Of a stretch of 64,000 nucleotides of DNA, positions 57,159 to 64,000 are shown in pieces; position 1 is the first letter of the stretch; every line of letters begins with the position of its first letter. The translations under genes were made by a program, and so were the position numbers. The notes under the pieces are model-generated. The model did not search any database. It worked only from the letters and a program-made list of their open reading frames with translations, and was not told where the DNA came from. The DNA is taken from positions 1 to 64,000 of the forward strand of contig JAFGFE010000031.1 of NCBI GenBank assembly GCA_016931225.1. Reading direction: 5' to 3'. Source of the stretch: Candidatus Zymogenaceae bacterium. GTDB taxonomy: Bacteria; Desulfobacterota; Zymogenia; Zymogenales; Zymogenaceae.

Positions 57159-59462
57159 TTACTTATCAAGAGCAAAACCTTTCCATCCCCGAAAGGATGG
57201 ACGAGCCGCCATCAGCACCACGGGCAAAACAAACAAATCCGCCACCAGCGCGCTGAACATGGTAAACGCCGTGAGGATTCCAAAGGAGCGAGTGGGGACG
57301 AAGCTTGCCGCCAGAAGCACGATGAATCCGCTTCCGATAACGATTGAGGTGAACATGATGGGGCGGCCCGTATTTTGTATCGTTTTGTCTATCGCGTGTT
57401 CAACATTTCGACCGTCGGCGATTTCCCGAAAATATCTGGTAATAAAATGCACTGTATCATCTATGGCGATCCCTATGGCCACGCTGGATATCATGGTGGT
57501 GGACGTATCAAGGTCGATCATGAGCCAGCCCATCAGTCCCAGTGTCAGGAATACGGGGATGACGTTCGGGATCATGCTGAGTCCGCCGATATAGACGGAT
57601 CGAAAGACGAAAGACATCACAATGAAGATCATAAAAAGCGCCAGCATGATGCTCCGTATCTGGCTCTTCACCAATTGTGACGACATATTGTCATACAACA
57701 CGCTGGTTCCGGTAACCCGGATATCCAGATCCTTCGAGAAATTATCCTCGCAGAACAGGATGACGTCATCCACGAATGCGAGCAGGACCTTTGAGCTCAT
57801 GGGCGTGGTTCTGGCCAGCACGGTCCCATTTTCGTAATAGAAATCGACGAATCGTTCGAAATCATCGGGATCGCCGCTCATGGAATAGAGCAGCAGATAT
57901 TGAGCCACCAGCTCTCTCGATTCCGGGATTACATAATAGTCACGGTTCTCATCGTGCATGGCCAGATTCATGTCTTTGAGAAAATCCACCAGCGATATGG
58001 TTTTCGTGACGTGCTCCTGTGATTCAAGATATCGCTGCAGCCGCTCCATTTCCCGCAAGGTCGCGGGGTTTTTTATGGCGTCTTCCTCGCCGCCGCCGAT
58101 ATAGACATTTAAGGATCCGGTCCCGGTGAGATTATGAGAGATGAAGAACGTCGATCGGTAAATGTCGCTTTTCTTCCTGAAATAGTTGATCACGTCGGTC
58201 TCCACGGTGATCCGGGTGATGCCGATGATTGAAATAACCGAGAGGATGACGGAGACAATCACCACACGCCGTTTTTTGTGTCGGACAAATTTTGAGAGCC
58301 AATGGAGGAAGCGCTCAAACACACCGGGATCCTTCTTCTCCCGCATTCGCATCTTCGAGCGGGGTATGTAATACAGGATATTCGGCACCACCGAGAGAAC
58401 TACAATAAACGAGAAAATCACACCGATCGCCGTAAAAATCCCAAAATCCCTCACCGCGGATATATTGCTGACCGACAATGATGAGAACCCGATCGCTGTT
58501 GTAATGGTTGTCAAAAAACAGGGAAGCAACATGTGACTCGTCGTTGTCTTCAGCGATGCTATTTTGTCCGGTATCGTCCGGTTGTTTTCCTGATAGTGGG
58601 AGAATATATGGATGGTATGCGCCGTCGTCATGACGATGATCAGTGGTGTCAGCATGGCAAGCACCACCGTCACGGGCCGACCCATCAGTGATACGAATCC
58701 CATCGTCCAGGTAACGCTGATACACACCATCACCAGCGGGATAATCGTACAGTGGATGGACCTGAAAATTCCATAGAGGATCATGGCCATCAAAAGAAAT
58801 GTGACCGGAATGAATATCATCTGATCCCGCTTCAGAAACCTCCCCATATCGTTCTTGATTACCGGAACACCGGCGATATACACGGGGATATCCTTGGGCA
58901 CCAGCTCATCCACCGCTGCCCTCACCTGTGCGGTCATCTCGTCCGTAATCGTCTGGGGCAGGTCTTCGGACGACAGCATGCCGTAGAGAGCCGTAAGGTG
59001 CTCATCTTCGGTTATCAGATAATTAATATGAAGAGGATTGTCAAATACCGCCTGTCTGAACGCCTCAATTTCCGCATCCGTGCGCGGCAGCGTCTCCATC
59101 AACGGCTTGACCTCGAGAAGGCCCTCGGAACCACGGATTTCATCAACATCGGTCAGGCTGATGACCTCATCCATGTTCTTTATTTTTTCGAGTCGCCTGG
59201 TGAGCGCATCAACAACTTCGAGAAAATCGGGGGCGAATACCGTATCCGTCTCAAGGGCGATGATGAACACTTCATCGCTCCCGAATATTTCCTGAAACTC
59301 CTCGAAGAATTGCTTGTCCGGGTCTTTATCGGGAAGCATCCCCTCCACGGAGTTGTCCATACTCAGGTCTTTCAATTGAAAGCCGAAAAATGCCGTGATG
59401 ATCACGACAATGACGAGTATCGGTATTCTGAATCGAAAGATGAAATCGGTGATATGTTTCAA
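57159..59462 (-). CDS. MMPL/RND-superfamily exporter
   Basis: A 767-residue polytopic protein with the RND architecture in duplicate: TM1 (PILVIVVIITAFFGF), a large periplasmic loop, five clustered TM helices ending near residue 370, a second TM-loop-TM unit from about residue 400. The SVAIGIAIDDTVHFITRYFRE motif in TM helix 10 is typical of the MmpL/HpnN/Patched-like group. Likely cargo is a lipid or hydrophobic compound. No periplasmic adaptor or outer-membrane partner is adjacent. Confidence 0.88.
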   Translation of the reverse strand: MKHITDFIFRFRIPILVIVVIITAFFGFQLKDLSMDNSVEGMLPDKDPDKQFFEEFQEIFGSDEVFIIALETDTVFAPDFLEVVDALTRRLEKIKNMDEVISLTDVDEIRGSEGLLEVKPLMETLPRTDAEIEAFRQAVFDNPLHINYLITEDEHLTALYGMLSSEDLPQTITDEMTAQVRAAVDELVPKDIPVYIAGVPVIKNDMGRFLKRDQMIFIPVTFLLMAMILYGIFRSIHCTIIPLVMVCISVTWTMGFVSLMGRPVTVVLAMLTPLIIVMTTAHTIHIFSHYQENNRTIPDKIASLKTTTSHMLLPCFLTTITTAIGFSSLSVSNISAVRDFGIFTAIGVIFSFIVVLSVVPNILYYIPRSKMRMREKKDPGVFERFLHWLSKFVRHKKRRVVIVSVILSVISIIGITRITVETDVINYFRKKSDIYRSTFFISHNLTGTGSLNVYIGGGEEDAIKNPATLREMERLQRYLESQEHVTKTISLVDFLKDMNLAMHDENRDYYVIPESRELVAQYLLLYSMSGDPDDFERFVDFYYENGTVLARTTPMSSKVLLAFVDDVILFCEDNFSKDLDIRVTGTSVLYDNMSSQLVKSQIRSIMLALFMIFIVMSFVFRSVYIGGLSMIPNVIPVFLTLGLMGWLMIDLDTSTTMISSVAIGIAIDDTVHFITRYFREIADGRNVEHAIDKTIQNTGRPIMFTSIVIGSGFIVLLAASFVPTRSFGILTAFTMFSALVADLFVLPVVLMAARPSFRGWKGFALDK

Positions 59463-59517
59463 AGCAGTCGAGCCGCACCGTGAGAAATGGGGAGAGAAAT
59501 CATCGTTGGACGAAACA

Positions 59518-59546
59518 GTTGTAACAGATTACATCCGTTCGGTCAA
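59518..59546 (-). promoter_or_regulatory. promoter of the MMPL exporter
   Basis: TTGACC (59546-59541), 17-bp spacer and TACAAC (59523-59518) on the minus strand, with TG one base before the -10 (extended -10). The start codon is 56 bp downstream. Confidence 0.55.
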
Positions 59547-59663
59547 TAAAATTGATTGAACGGCGGCAAAACAATAAATATTTTAGCAAAAAAGTAATAA
59601 ATACTGGAGCAAAAATGGCCCGATATGCTCATCGCCCCCCCACGCACCACCGGGGTGTGCGGA

Positions 59664-60203
59664 CTATTCGATCATCAAAAAGGCGTATCGGTTCATCGGC
59701 TCGTCATAGTTCCGCAGTACCTCGATCGGCAACCCGTATTTCCGTACCGTGGAGAATACATCCATGGCCATTCCTTCGGGCGATGGGCGGGCGCTTCTCG
59801 GATTCTTGCAGTTGAGCTTGGTGCCCGCGCATTCTGCACAGAGGCTGCATTCATCCATGAACAGAAGAAACGCCTTGCGGTATCCCGAGATAAACACGTC
59901 CCGCTCCATCTTCAACAGCTTCATGTTCACCTCACGCGACCACTCATGCCGTTTTTTCGGATCGGGGATCTGCTTTTGGAAGTGGAAGACCACACAATCG
60001 GTATATTCGCTGAAAAATCGACGGCATTCATCCACAGAGGGTGTATTGGGAGGACAGCATCCGACGGAGCCGTATGAGCCGCAGCCGAACATGCATTTCA
60101 TCCGCACCCACTGAGACACCACGATGTCCCGGGACCGTATCCACGTGTAATCGTCATACCCGTGATCGGCAAACAGTGCATTAAGGCGTTTTTTGTCAAC
60201 CAT
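59664..60203 (-). CDS. DUF2284 metal-binding protein
   Basis: A 179-residue Cys-rich protein. Clusters CMFGCGSYGSVGCCPPNTPS near residue 37 and CSLCAECAGTKLNCKNPRSARPS near residue 135 match the DUF2284 predicted metal-binding family of anaerobes. These Cys could hold an Fe-S cluster or zinc. The reaction is unknown. A GAGGACGG site precedes the ATG. It lies 26 nt behind pgi and is probably cotranscribed. Confidence 0.85.
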   Translation of the reverse strand: MVDKKRLNALFADHGYDDYTWIRSRDIVVSQWVRMKCMFGCGSYGSVGCCPPNTPSVDECRRFFSEYTDCVVFHFQKQIPDPKKRHEWSREVNMKLLKMERDVFISGYRKAFLLFMDECSLCAECAGTKLNCKNPRSARPSPEGMAMDVFSTVRKYGLPIEVLRNYDEPMNRYAFLMIE

Positions 60204-60229
60204 GTTTCCGTCCTCTTTCGATGGGATAA

Positions 60230-61618
60230 TCAGGATTCAAGGGTAAACGCATCTTCCTTTTTCGGTCTTTTGTCGAATCTCTCCTTCATCTTTTCGTATC
60301 CGGGCCTTCCCAAAAGTCCCCCGGTGTACTGCTTTCCCTCCTCGACTCCGGGCTGATTGAAGGGATCGATGCCGTAGAGATGCCCTGCGAAGGCCGTCGC
60401 CGCCTCGAAGAAGTAGAACAGCGCACCGATGCTCTCCGCCGTGATGGACGGTATCGTCAACGTCATGGAAAGCCGCCCCGAAAAGGCAAGGGCCGCCTCT
60501 GTCGCCCTGCGCTCCGTATCGAGAAGCGTCCCCATAGTCTTCCCACCTAAGTATCCGATCGGCTCCAGATCCGAATAGATATTTGGAATCGTTATATCCA
60601 CCCCGAAATCTTTCACAGCGATGAATGTGATGACTTTGTCAAGAGGTCCTTCGGAAAAAAGCTGAAGGAGTGAGTGCTGATCGGTGGCCCCCACCGCAGC
60701 AACCGGCGTCTGCCCCACACCCGCCGTATGTCCTTTTTTCGTCTCTTTTTTCTTCCCCAAGCTCTCCGCCCAAAGCTGCATGTACCACAGCGACAGGTTA
60801 TAAAGGTTCGATGCATACGGCATGAGGACGGCGACATTTCTCCTGTATAGGACGTCGGCTATATACATCAAAAATCCGTACATATATGCCGGGTTTTCCC
60901 TCCATGAAACGCCGCGAAAGGATTCCTCCAGACGCTCAGCGCCCGCGAGCATTTCCTGTATGTCAACCCCCATGACCGCCGACGGAAACAAGCCGACGGG
61001 TGTCAGGATAGAGTATCGCCCGCCGATCGCCGGTGGAACATCGAGTGTCGGGAATCCCTCCTGATTCGCAATGCGTCGGAGCAATCCCGCTTCCGGATCC
61101 GTCGTGCAGATAATGTGGGTTTTCAGCACCTCTTTCCCGAGCTTCTCTCTCAGGAGGTTCATGAATATCATGAACTGGCTCATGGTCTCAACGGTTCCGC
61201 CCGATTTGCTGATGATGTTGAAGGCCGTCCGATCGAAATCAAGGGTTTGTATGAGTGAGTTGAGAATCACCGGATCTACATTATCGACGATAATGGTCCG
61301 ACGACCCGGCGTATCCAGAGAACCGACAAGGGCCTGCTGCACCGCTCTCGCCCCCAGGGCTGATCCGCCGATACCCAGAACGACGAGCGTATCGATACGA
61401 TCGTCAAGCGACAGAAGAGCGCCCTGAACCTGATTCATGTATCCCTTGAGAAACTGCGTGTCGAGAAACCGCAACCCGCCGTCGGCCCGTTTTTTGGATA
61501 TTTCCTCTTCGGCCATTCGGGCGAGATCTGAAAACTTCAAAAAGTCCTTTTCCGAAACGGCGTCTTCCGTTCCGAGGACCCGATCCATCATATAATTATA
61601 ATCGAGATGTAGCGACAT
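60230..61618 (-). CDS. pgi: glucose-6-phosphate isomerase
   Basis: A 462-residue isomerase interconverting glucose-6-phosphate and fructose-6-phosphate, of the shorter bacterial class. VVLGIGGSALGARAVQQAL, the phosphate-binding ISKSGGTVETMSQF, the central IGGRYSILTPVGLFPSAVMG and the C-terminal GIDPFNQPGVEEGKQYTGGLLG are intact. It is preceded by a good promoter at 61651-61679. Confidence 0.95.
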   Translation of the reverse strand: MSLHLDYNYMMDRVLGTEDAVSEKDFLKFSDLARMAEEEISKKRADGGLRFLDTQFLKGYMNQVQGALLSLDDRIDTLVVLGIGGSALGARAVQQALVGSLDTPGRRTIIVDNVDPVILNSLIQTLDFDRTAFNIISKSGGTVETMSQFMIFMNLLREKLGKEVLKTHIICTTDPEAGLLRRIANQEGFPTLDVPPAIGGRYSILTPVGLFPSAVMGVDIQEMLAGAERLEESFRGVSWRENPAYMYGFLMYIADVLYRRNVAVLMPYASNLYNLSLWYMQLWAESLGKKKETKKGHTAGVGQTPVAAVGATDQHSLLQLFSEGPLDKVITFIAVKDFGVDITIPNIYSDLEPIGYLGGKTMGTLLDTERRATEAALAFSGRLSMTLTIPSITAESIGALFYFFEAATAFAGHLYGIDPFNQPGVEEGKQYTGGLLGRPGYEKMKERFDKRPKKEDAFTLES

Positions 61619-61650
61619 AGGTCATATACTCCCAATAAGCGATATCTGAT

Positions 61651-61679
61651 ACTCTAAATCATTCATGCCGTATTGTCAA
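61651..61679 (-). promoter_or_regulatory. promoter of pgi
   Basis: Perfect TTGACA (61679-61674), 17-bp spacer, TAGAGT (61656-61651) on the minus strand, 33 bp before the pgi ATG. Confidence 0.6.
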
Positions 61680-61696
61680 TTGAGAGGTTAATACCG

Positions 61697-61725
61697 TTGC
61701 GTACAGAATCAGAATGTGGTAAAAT
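61697..61725 (+). promoter_or_regulatory. possible promoter for the DUF4388-REC gene
   Basis: TTGCGT (61697-61702), 17-bp spacer, TAAAAT (61720-61725) with a TG extension before the -10. The -35 is poor; the -10 matches five of six. Confidence 0.4.
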
Positions 61726-61787
61726 TTTTTCTAATCTTATATGTATCCCCACTATTCACAAAACGTACATTCGAGTGAGAGAACATC

Positions 61788-62711
61788 ATGATCCCCGACA
61801 ATCGACTTGTAATGAAAGGCATGCTTACTGTCCTCTCGCTTCCCGGCCTCATTCAAACCATTGATACGTCGAAAAATATCCAGATTCTCCTGAAACCCGA
61901 GAGCAGAAAAATCGGAAGGCTTTACTTCTCGAAGGGCAAAATCATCCACAGTTCGGTGGGAGACAATGTGAGCGGTCGAAAGGCGTTTTTCAGGATGATG
62001 GGATGGCGGGATATCCCCTTTGAGATGTTCGAGATGAAATACGACGCGGAGGAGCTCGATCAGAACATCTCGATGGACACCACGACCTTGATACTTGAAG
62101 GGATGCGCCAGGTTGACGAAATTCAGCGCCTTGAGGAAGTGCTTCCGCTCTATTATAAGATTAAACCGAATGATGAAGTGAAGGGAGAACTCGATCCTCA
62201 TGAAGAAGAGATACTCTCTCTGATTTCTCCCGGGGACTTTGTCAAGAATATTCTCGACAAGTCCCCCGACTACGATCTGGATATCTACAAGACCATGAAA
62301 CGGCTGATGGAAAAGAAGGCCATCACGTTTCTCCGTATCAAGATGCTTGTCATCGACGACAATAGGTTTTTTGCTGATCTGATCCAAGATGTCATTGAAA
62401 AGATATTCAGCAATCTTTTCACCACATTGATTCTTGACGGAGGCGAAAAGGGAATCAATGTGATCTTGAGCCAGCAGAAACCGGATCTGGTGATATCGGA
62501 CCTGTTGATGGACGGAAAAGACGGGTTTGACGTTATCGATGCGGCGAATCAAAACAATATCCCGGTGATCATCATGACCTCCGAGCGCAGGAACAAGGAT
62601 ATGATCATCGAGATGGGTGCGAAATACATGCATAAGTCGGTTCTGGGATCCGACGATTTCACCGAAGTGTTCAGAAAAACAGTCCTGGACACGCTCACCG
62701 CGGACCATTAA
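61788..62711 (+). CDS. DUF4388-domain response regulator
   Basis: A 307-residue two-part regulator. Residues 9-110 resemble DUF4388/PatA N-terminal domains (GMLTVLSLPGLIQTIDTSKN, then KIGRLYFSKGKIIHSSVGD), and residues about 140-178 look like the helical follow-on segment. A C-terminal receiver domain begins MLVIDDNRFF with acidic pair Asp190/Asp191, phospho-acceptor Asp238 in LVISDLLMDG, Thr in IIMTSER and Lys in MHKSV. Placement of REC at the C terminus is less common than at the N terminus. No kinase is adjacent. A long open frame on the other strand here is a shadow. Confidence 0.88.
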   Translation: MIPDNRLVMKGMLTVLSLPGLIQTIDTSKNIQILLKPESRKIGRLYFSKGKIIHSSVGDNVSGRKAFFRMMGWRDIPFEMFEMKYDAEELDQNISMDTTTLILEGMRQVDEIQRLEEVLPLYYKIKPNDEVKGELDPHEEEILSLISPGDFVKNILDKSPDYDLDIYKTMKRLMEKKAITFLRIKMLVIDDNRFFADLIQDVIEKIFSNLFTTLILDGGEKGINVILSQQKPDLVISDLLMDGKDGFDVIDAANQNNIPVIIMTSERRNKDMIIEMGAKYMHKSVLGSDDFTEVFRKTVLDTLTADH

Positions 62712-62758
62712 CCTGATCTATCTATTCCATGCCGGACAGAATGAAAAATGAGGGAAGG

Positions 62759-63558
62759 ATGAAGTACGTGCATGGATATGACTCAAGAGAAAACAGGCGC
62801 CTTCAGGATCAGGCAAATACTTTGGTCGAACTCTTACATTCCGACACCTCTTATAATGCTGGAAGCCTGGTTTTAAAAGCCGGTTGCGGAGTCGGCGCTT
62901 AAACTGTCACTCTCGCCCGCAACAACCCACATGCGTCGTTCATTTCGATCGATATATCCAAGGATTCTATTTCCGAAGCAAAAAAAAGTGTGGCGTCTGC
63001 AGGCCTGAAGAATGTCCAATTCCAACAGGCCGATATATTCAATATGAACTTTGAATCGGAGTCGTTCGACCACGTCTTTGTATGTCATGTTTTGGAGCAT
63101 CTTTCTCGACCGGATGATGCCCTGGCCATATTAAAAAGCTTCATAAAGACCGGCGGTACAATCACTGTCATTGAAGGCGATCACTGCTCGGCATATTTTT
63201 ACCCTGATAGTCAAGCCGCTCACAAAGAAATAGAATGTCAGGTGGAAATGCAGAGGCGTGCCGGAGGCAATGCGATGATCGGAAGAGAGCTGTACCCACT
63301 CTTAAGGAAAGCGGGCTTTCACTCCATTCATGTTTCTCCACGAATGATCTACGTTGATTCCAGCAAACCCGACCTTGTTGAAGGTTTCACAAAAACACAT
63401 TTACCGCGATGATCGAAGGTATACGTAACGTCGCCCTCAAGTCTCACATAGTCGATGAAACCACTTTTGATCAAGGTATCAGAGATTTATACAGAACAGC
63501 GGATGCCGACGGCGTTTTTTGTTATACGTTTTTTAAAGCAGTCGGAATAAAACAATAA
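62759..63558 (+). pseudogene. class I SAM-dependent methyltransferase, broken by a stop and a frameshift
   Basis: Read through its lesions this is a methyltransferase of about 266 codons. A GAGGGAAGG site precedes the ATG. Motif I is VLKAGCGVGA, then TAA at 62900-62902 where the family usually has Gln, and the same frame continues TVTLARNNPHASFISIDIS, then FDHVFVCHVLEHLSRPDDAL. A second lesion lies at the A-run at 63391: adding one A restores GFTKNTFTAMIEGIR and joins the C terminus DGVFCYTFFKAVGIKQ, which otherwise lies in another frame. Both lesions are simple, so recent decay or sequencing error are both possible. Confidence 0.82.
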
Positions 63559-63774
63559 ATCGCCGAACCGGCGGCAGAAGTTGGGCCAGCAAATGATCGC
63601 AGCTTCTTTATGGGCCGCTTCACTTCGCCGTAAAACATCGTACAACGAATCCGCTGTCCCGACGACGTAATACTTGATACTCGCCTGTTGAAACGGTTTT
63701 ATGATATGTGGTGCACTTTTCAGTTGTGAATTGAATTTTTGTGAGGTGAAAGTGGGACGATAAAAGATAAGGTG
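63559..63774. other. 216-bp gap without a recognised gene
   Basis: On the minus strand the frame is open for about 95 codons, running from a stop near 63776 into the methyltransferase remnant. It has no ATG or GTG and only late TTG codons, and the product resembles nothing I know. It may be a decayed gene or chance. Confidence 0.35.
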
Positions 63775-64000
63775 TTAAAAATCGACTCTCTTTTTAAGTT
63801 CTCTGCCGACTTTAAAGAACGGCAGTCTTTTTGATTTCACTTCGATAGTTTCGCCGGTTTTCGGATTCCTGCCCGTATATGACCTGTATTCCTTGACGGT
63901 GAAACTTCCAAAACCCCGAATTTCGATCTTGTCATTGTCCTTGAGGGCCTTGGTCATCTCATTAAAAACCAGATTGATAACCTTTTCAGACTTCTTTTGT
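63775..64000 (-). CDS. HU/IHF-family DNA-binding protein, 5' end beyond the window
   Basis: The C-terminal 74 or so residues of a bacterial histone-like protein; the N terminus lies outside the right edge. KVINLVFNEMTKALKDNDKIEIRGFGSFTVKEY is followed by the DNA-binding arm RSYTGRNPKTGETIEVKSKRLPFFKVGRELKKRV. The GRNPKTGE arm and conserved Pro fit HU or IHF alike; without the N terminus the subtype cannot be set. Confidence 0.92.
   Translation of the reverse strand, partial: QKKSEKVINLVFNEMTKALKDNDKIEIRGFGSFTVKEYRSYTGRNPKTGETIEVKSKRLPFFKVGRELKKRVDF

Noticed and set aside
61752-62708. 318-codon minus-strand frame opposite the DUF4388-REC gene
   Set aside because: The plus strand encodes a complete recognisable DUF4388 and receiver domain; the minus frame shows no family motif and mirrors its codons.
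62759-63558. Programmed stop read-through and frameshift in the methyltransferase
   Set aside because: No recoding signal is apparent at either lesion, and one is a homopolymer length change; pseudogene or sequencing error is simpler.

Overview
The window reads as one contiguous, densely coded bacterial chromosome segment with short intergenic gaps and many ATGA, GTGA or TTGA stop/start overlaps. No rRNA, tRNA, CRISPR array, insertion sequence or phage module is visible. The gene set suggests an anaerobic, metabolically versatile bacterium of the Desulfobacterota (former Deltaproteobacteria) type: indolepyruvate:ferredoxin oxidoreductase, several PaaK-type ligases, repeated branched-chain-type (HAAT) amino-acid ABC transporters, an AmmeMemoRadiSam enzyme, a DUF4388-response regulator and a bactofilin. 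This placement is an inference from gene content, not a phylogeny.

Region by region. 1-6.3 kb: rpmB, rsmI, a small hypothetical gene, an RsbRD_N-like sensor protein, then a minus-strand operon ligA - acylphosphatase - AmrS-type radical SAM - lipoprotein. 6.3-12.3 kb: plus-strand chain of SAM hydroxide adenosyltransferase - endonuclease V - TPR lytic transglycosylase - pyrK - pyrD - gamma-carbonic anhydrase. 12.3-21.6 kb: an exported protein facing away from a sulfur/RNA operon (NIL-ferredoxin, Rrf2 regulator, IscS, IscU, MnmA, MtaB, RNase III, radical SAM, Era, Der). 21.6-26.8 kb: a complete livKHMGF transporter operon plus a DUF3276 (PUR-like) gene.

27-44 kb: a run of 18 minus-strand genes in transcription order bactofilin, TPR membrane protein, iorA, iorB, paaK-A, ACT protein, transporter A (K-H-M-G-F), paaK-B, transporter B (K-H-M-F-G), paaK-C. 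With the convergent plus-strand transporter this gives three complete HAAT systems, three PaaK-like proteins and one IOR within about 21 kb. The likely theme is uptake of amino acids or aryl acids and their conversion through arylpyruvates and aryl-CoA. PaaK-C has lost both signature active-site motifs and is probably not an ordinary ligase.

44.4-52.3 kb: an ornithine cyclodeaminase-family gene converges on a complete trpEGDCFBA operon. Upstream of trpE I find a consensus promoter, a 26-residue leader peptide with a Trp-Ala-Trp motif, and two tandem Rho-independent terminators built from the same complementary 8-9 nt words. A leader segment can pair with the first terminator arm and the first terminator can pair with the second, so this looks like a two-stage transcription attenuator. 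It is the strongest regulatory find in the window.

52.3-64 kb: UshA-type 5'-nucleotidase, VanZ-like protein, bifunctional-nuclease-domain protein, miaB, a small hypothetical, an MMPL/RND exporter, a DUF2284 protein, pgi, a DUF4388-REC regulator, a methyltransferase pseudogene with one nonsense and one frameshift lesion, and a 5'-truncated HU/IHF gene at the right edge.
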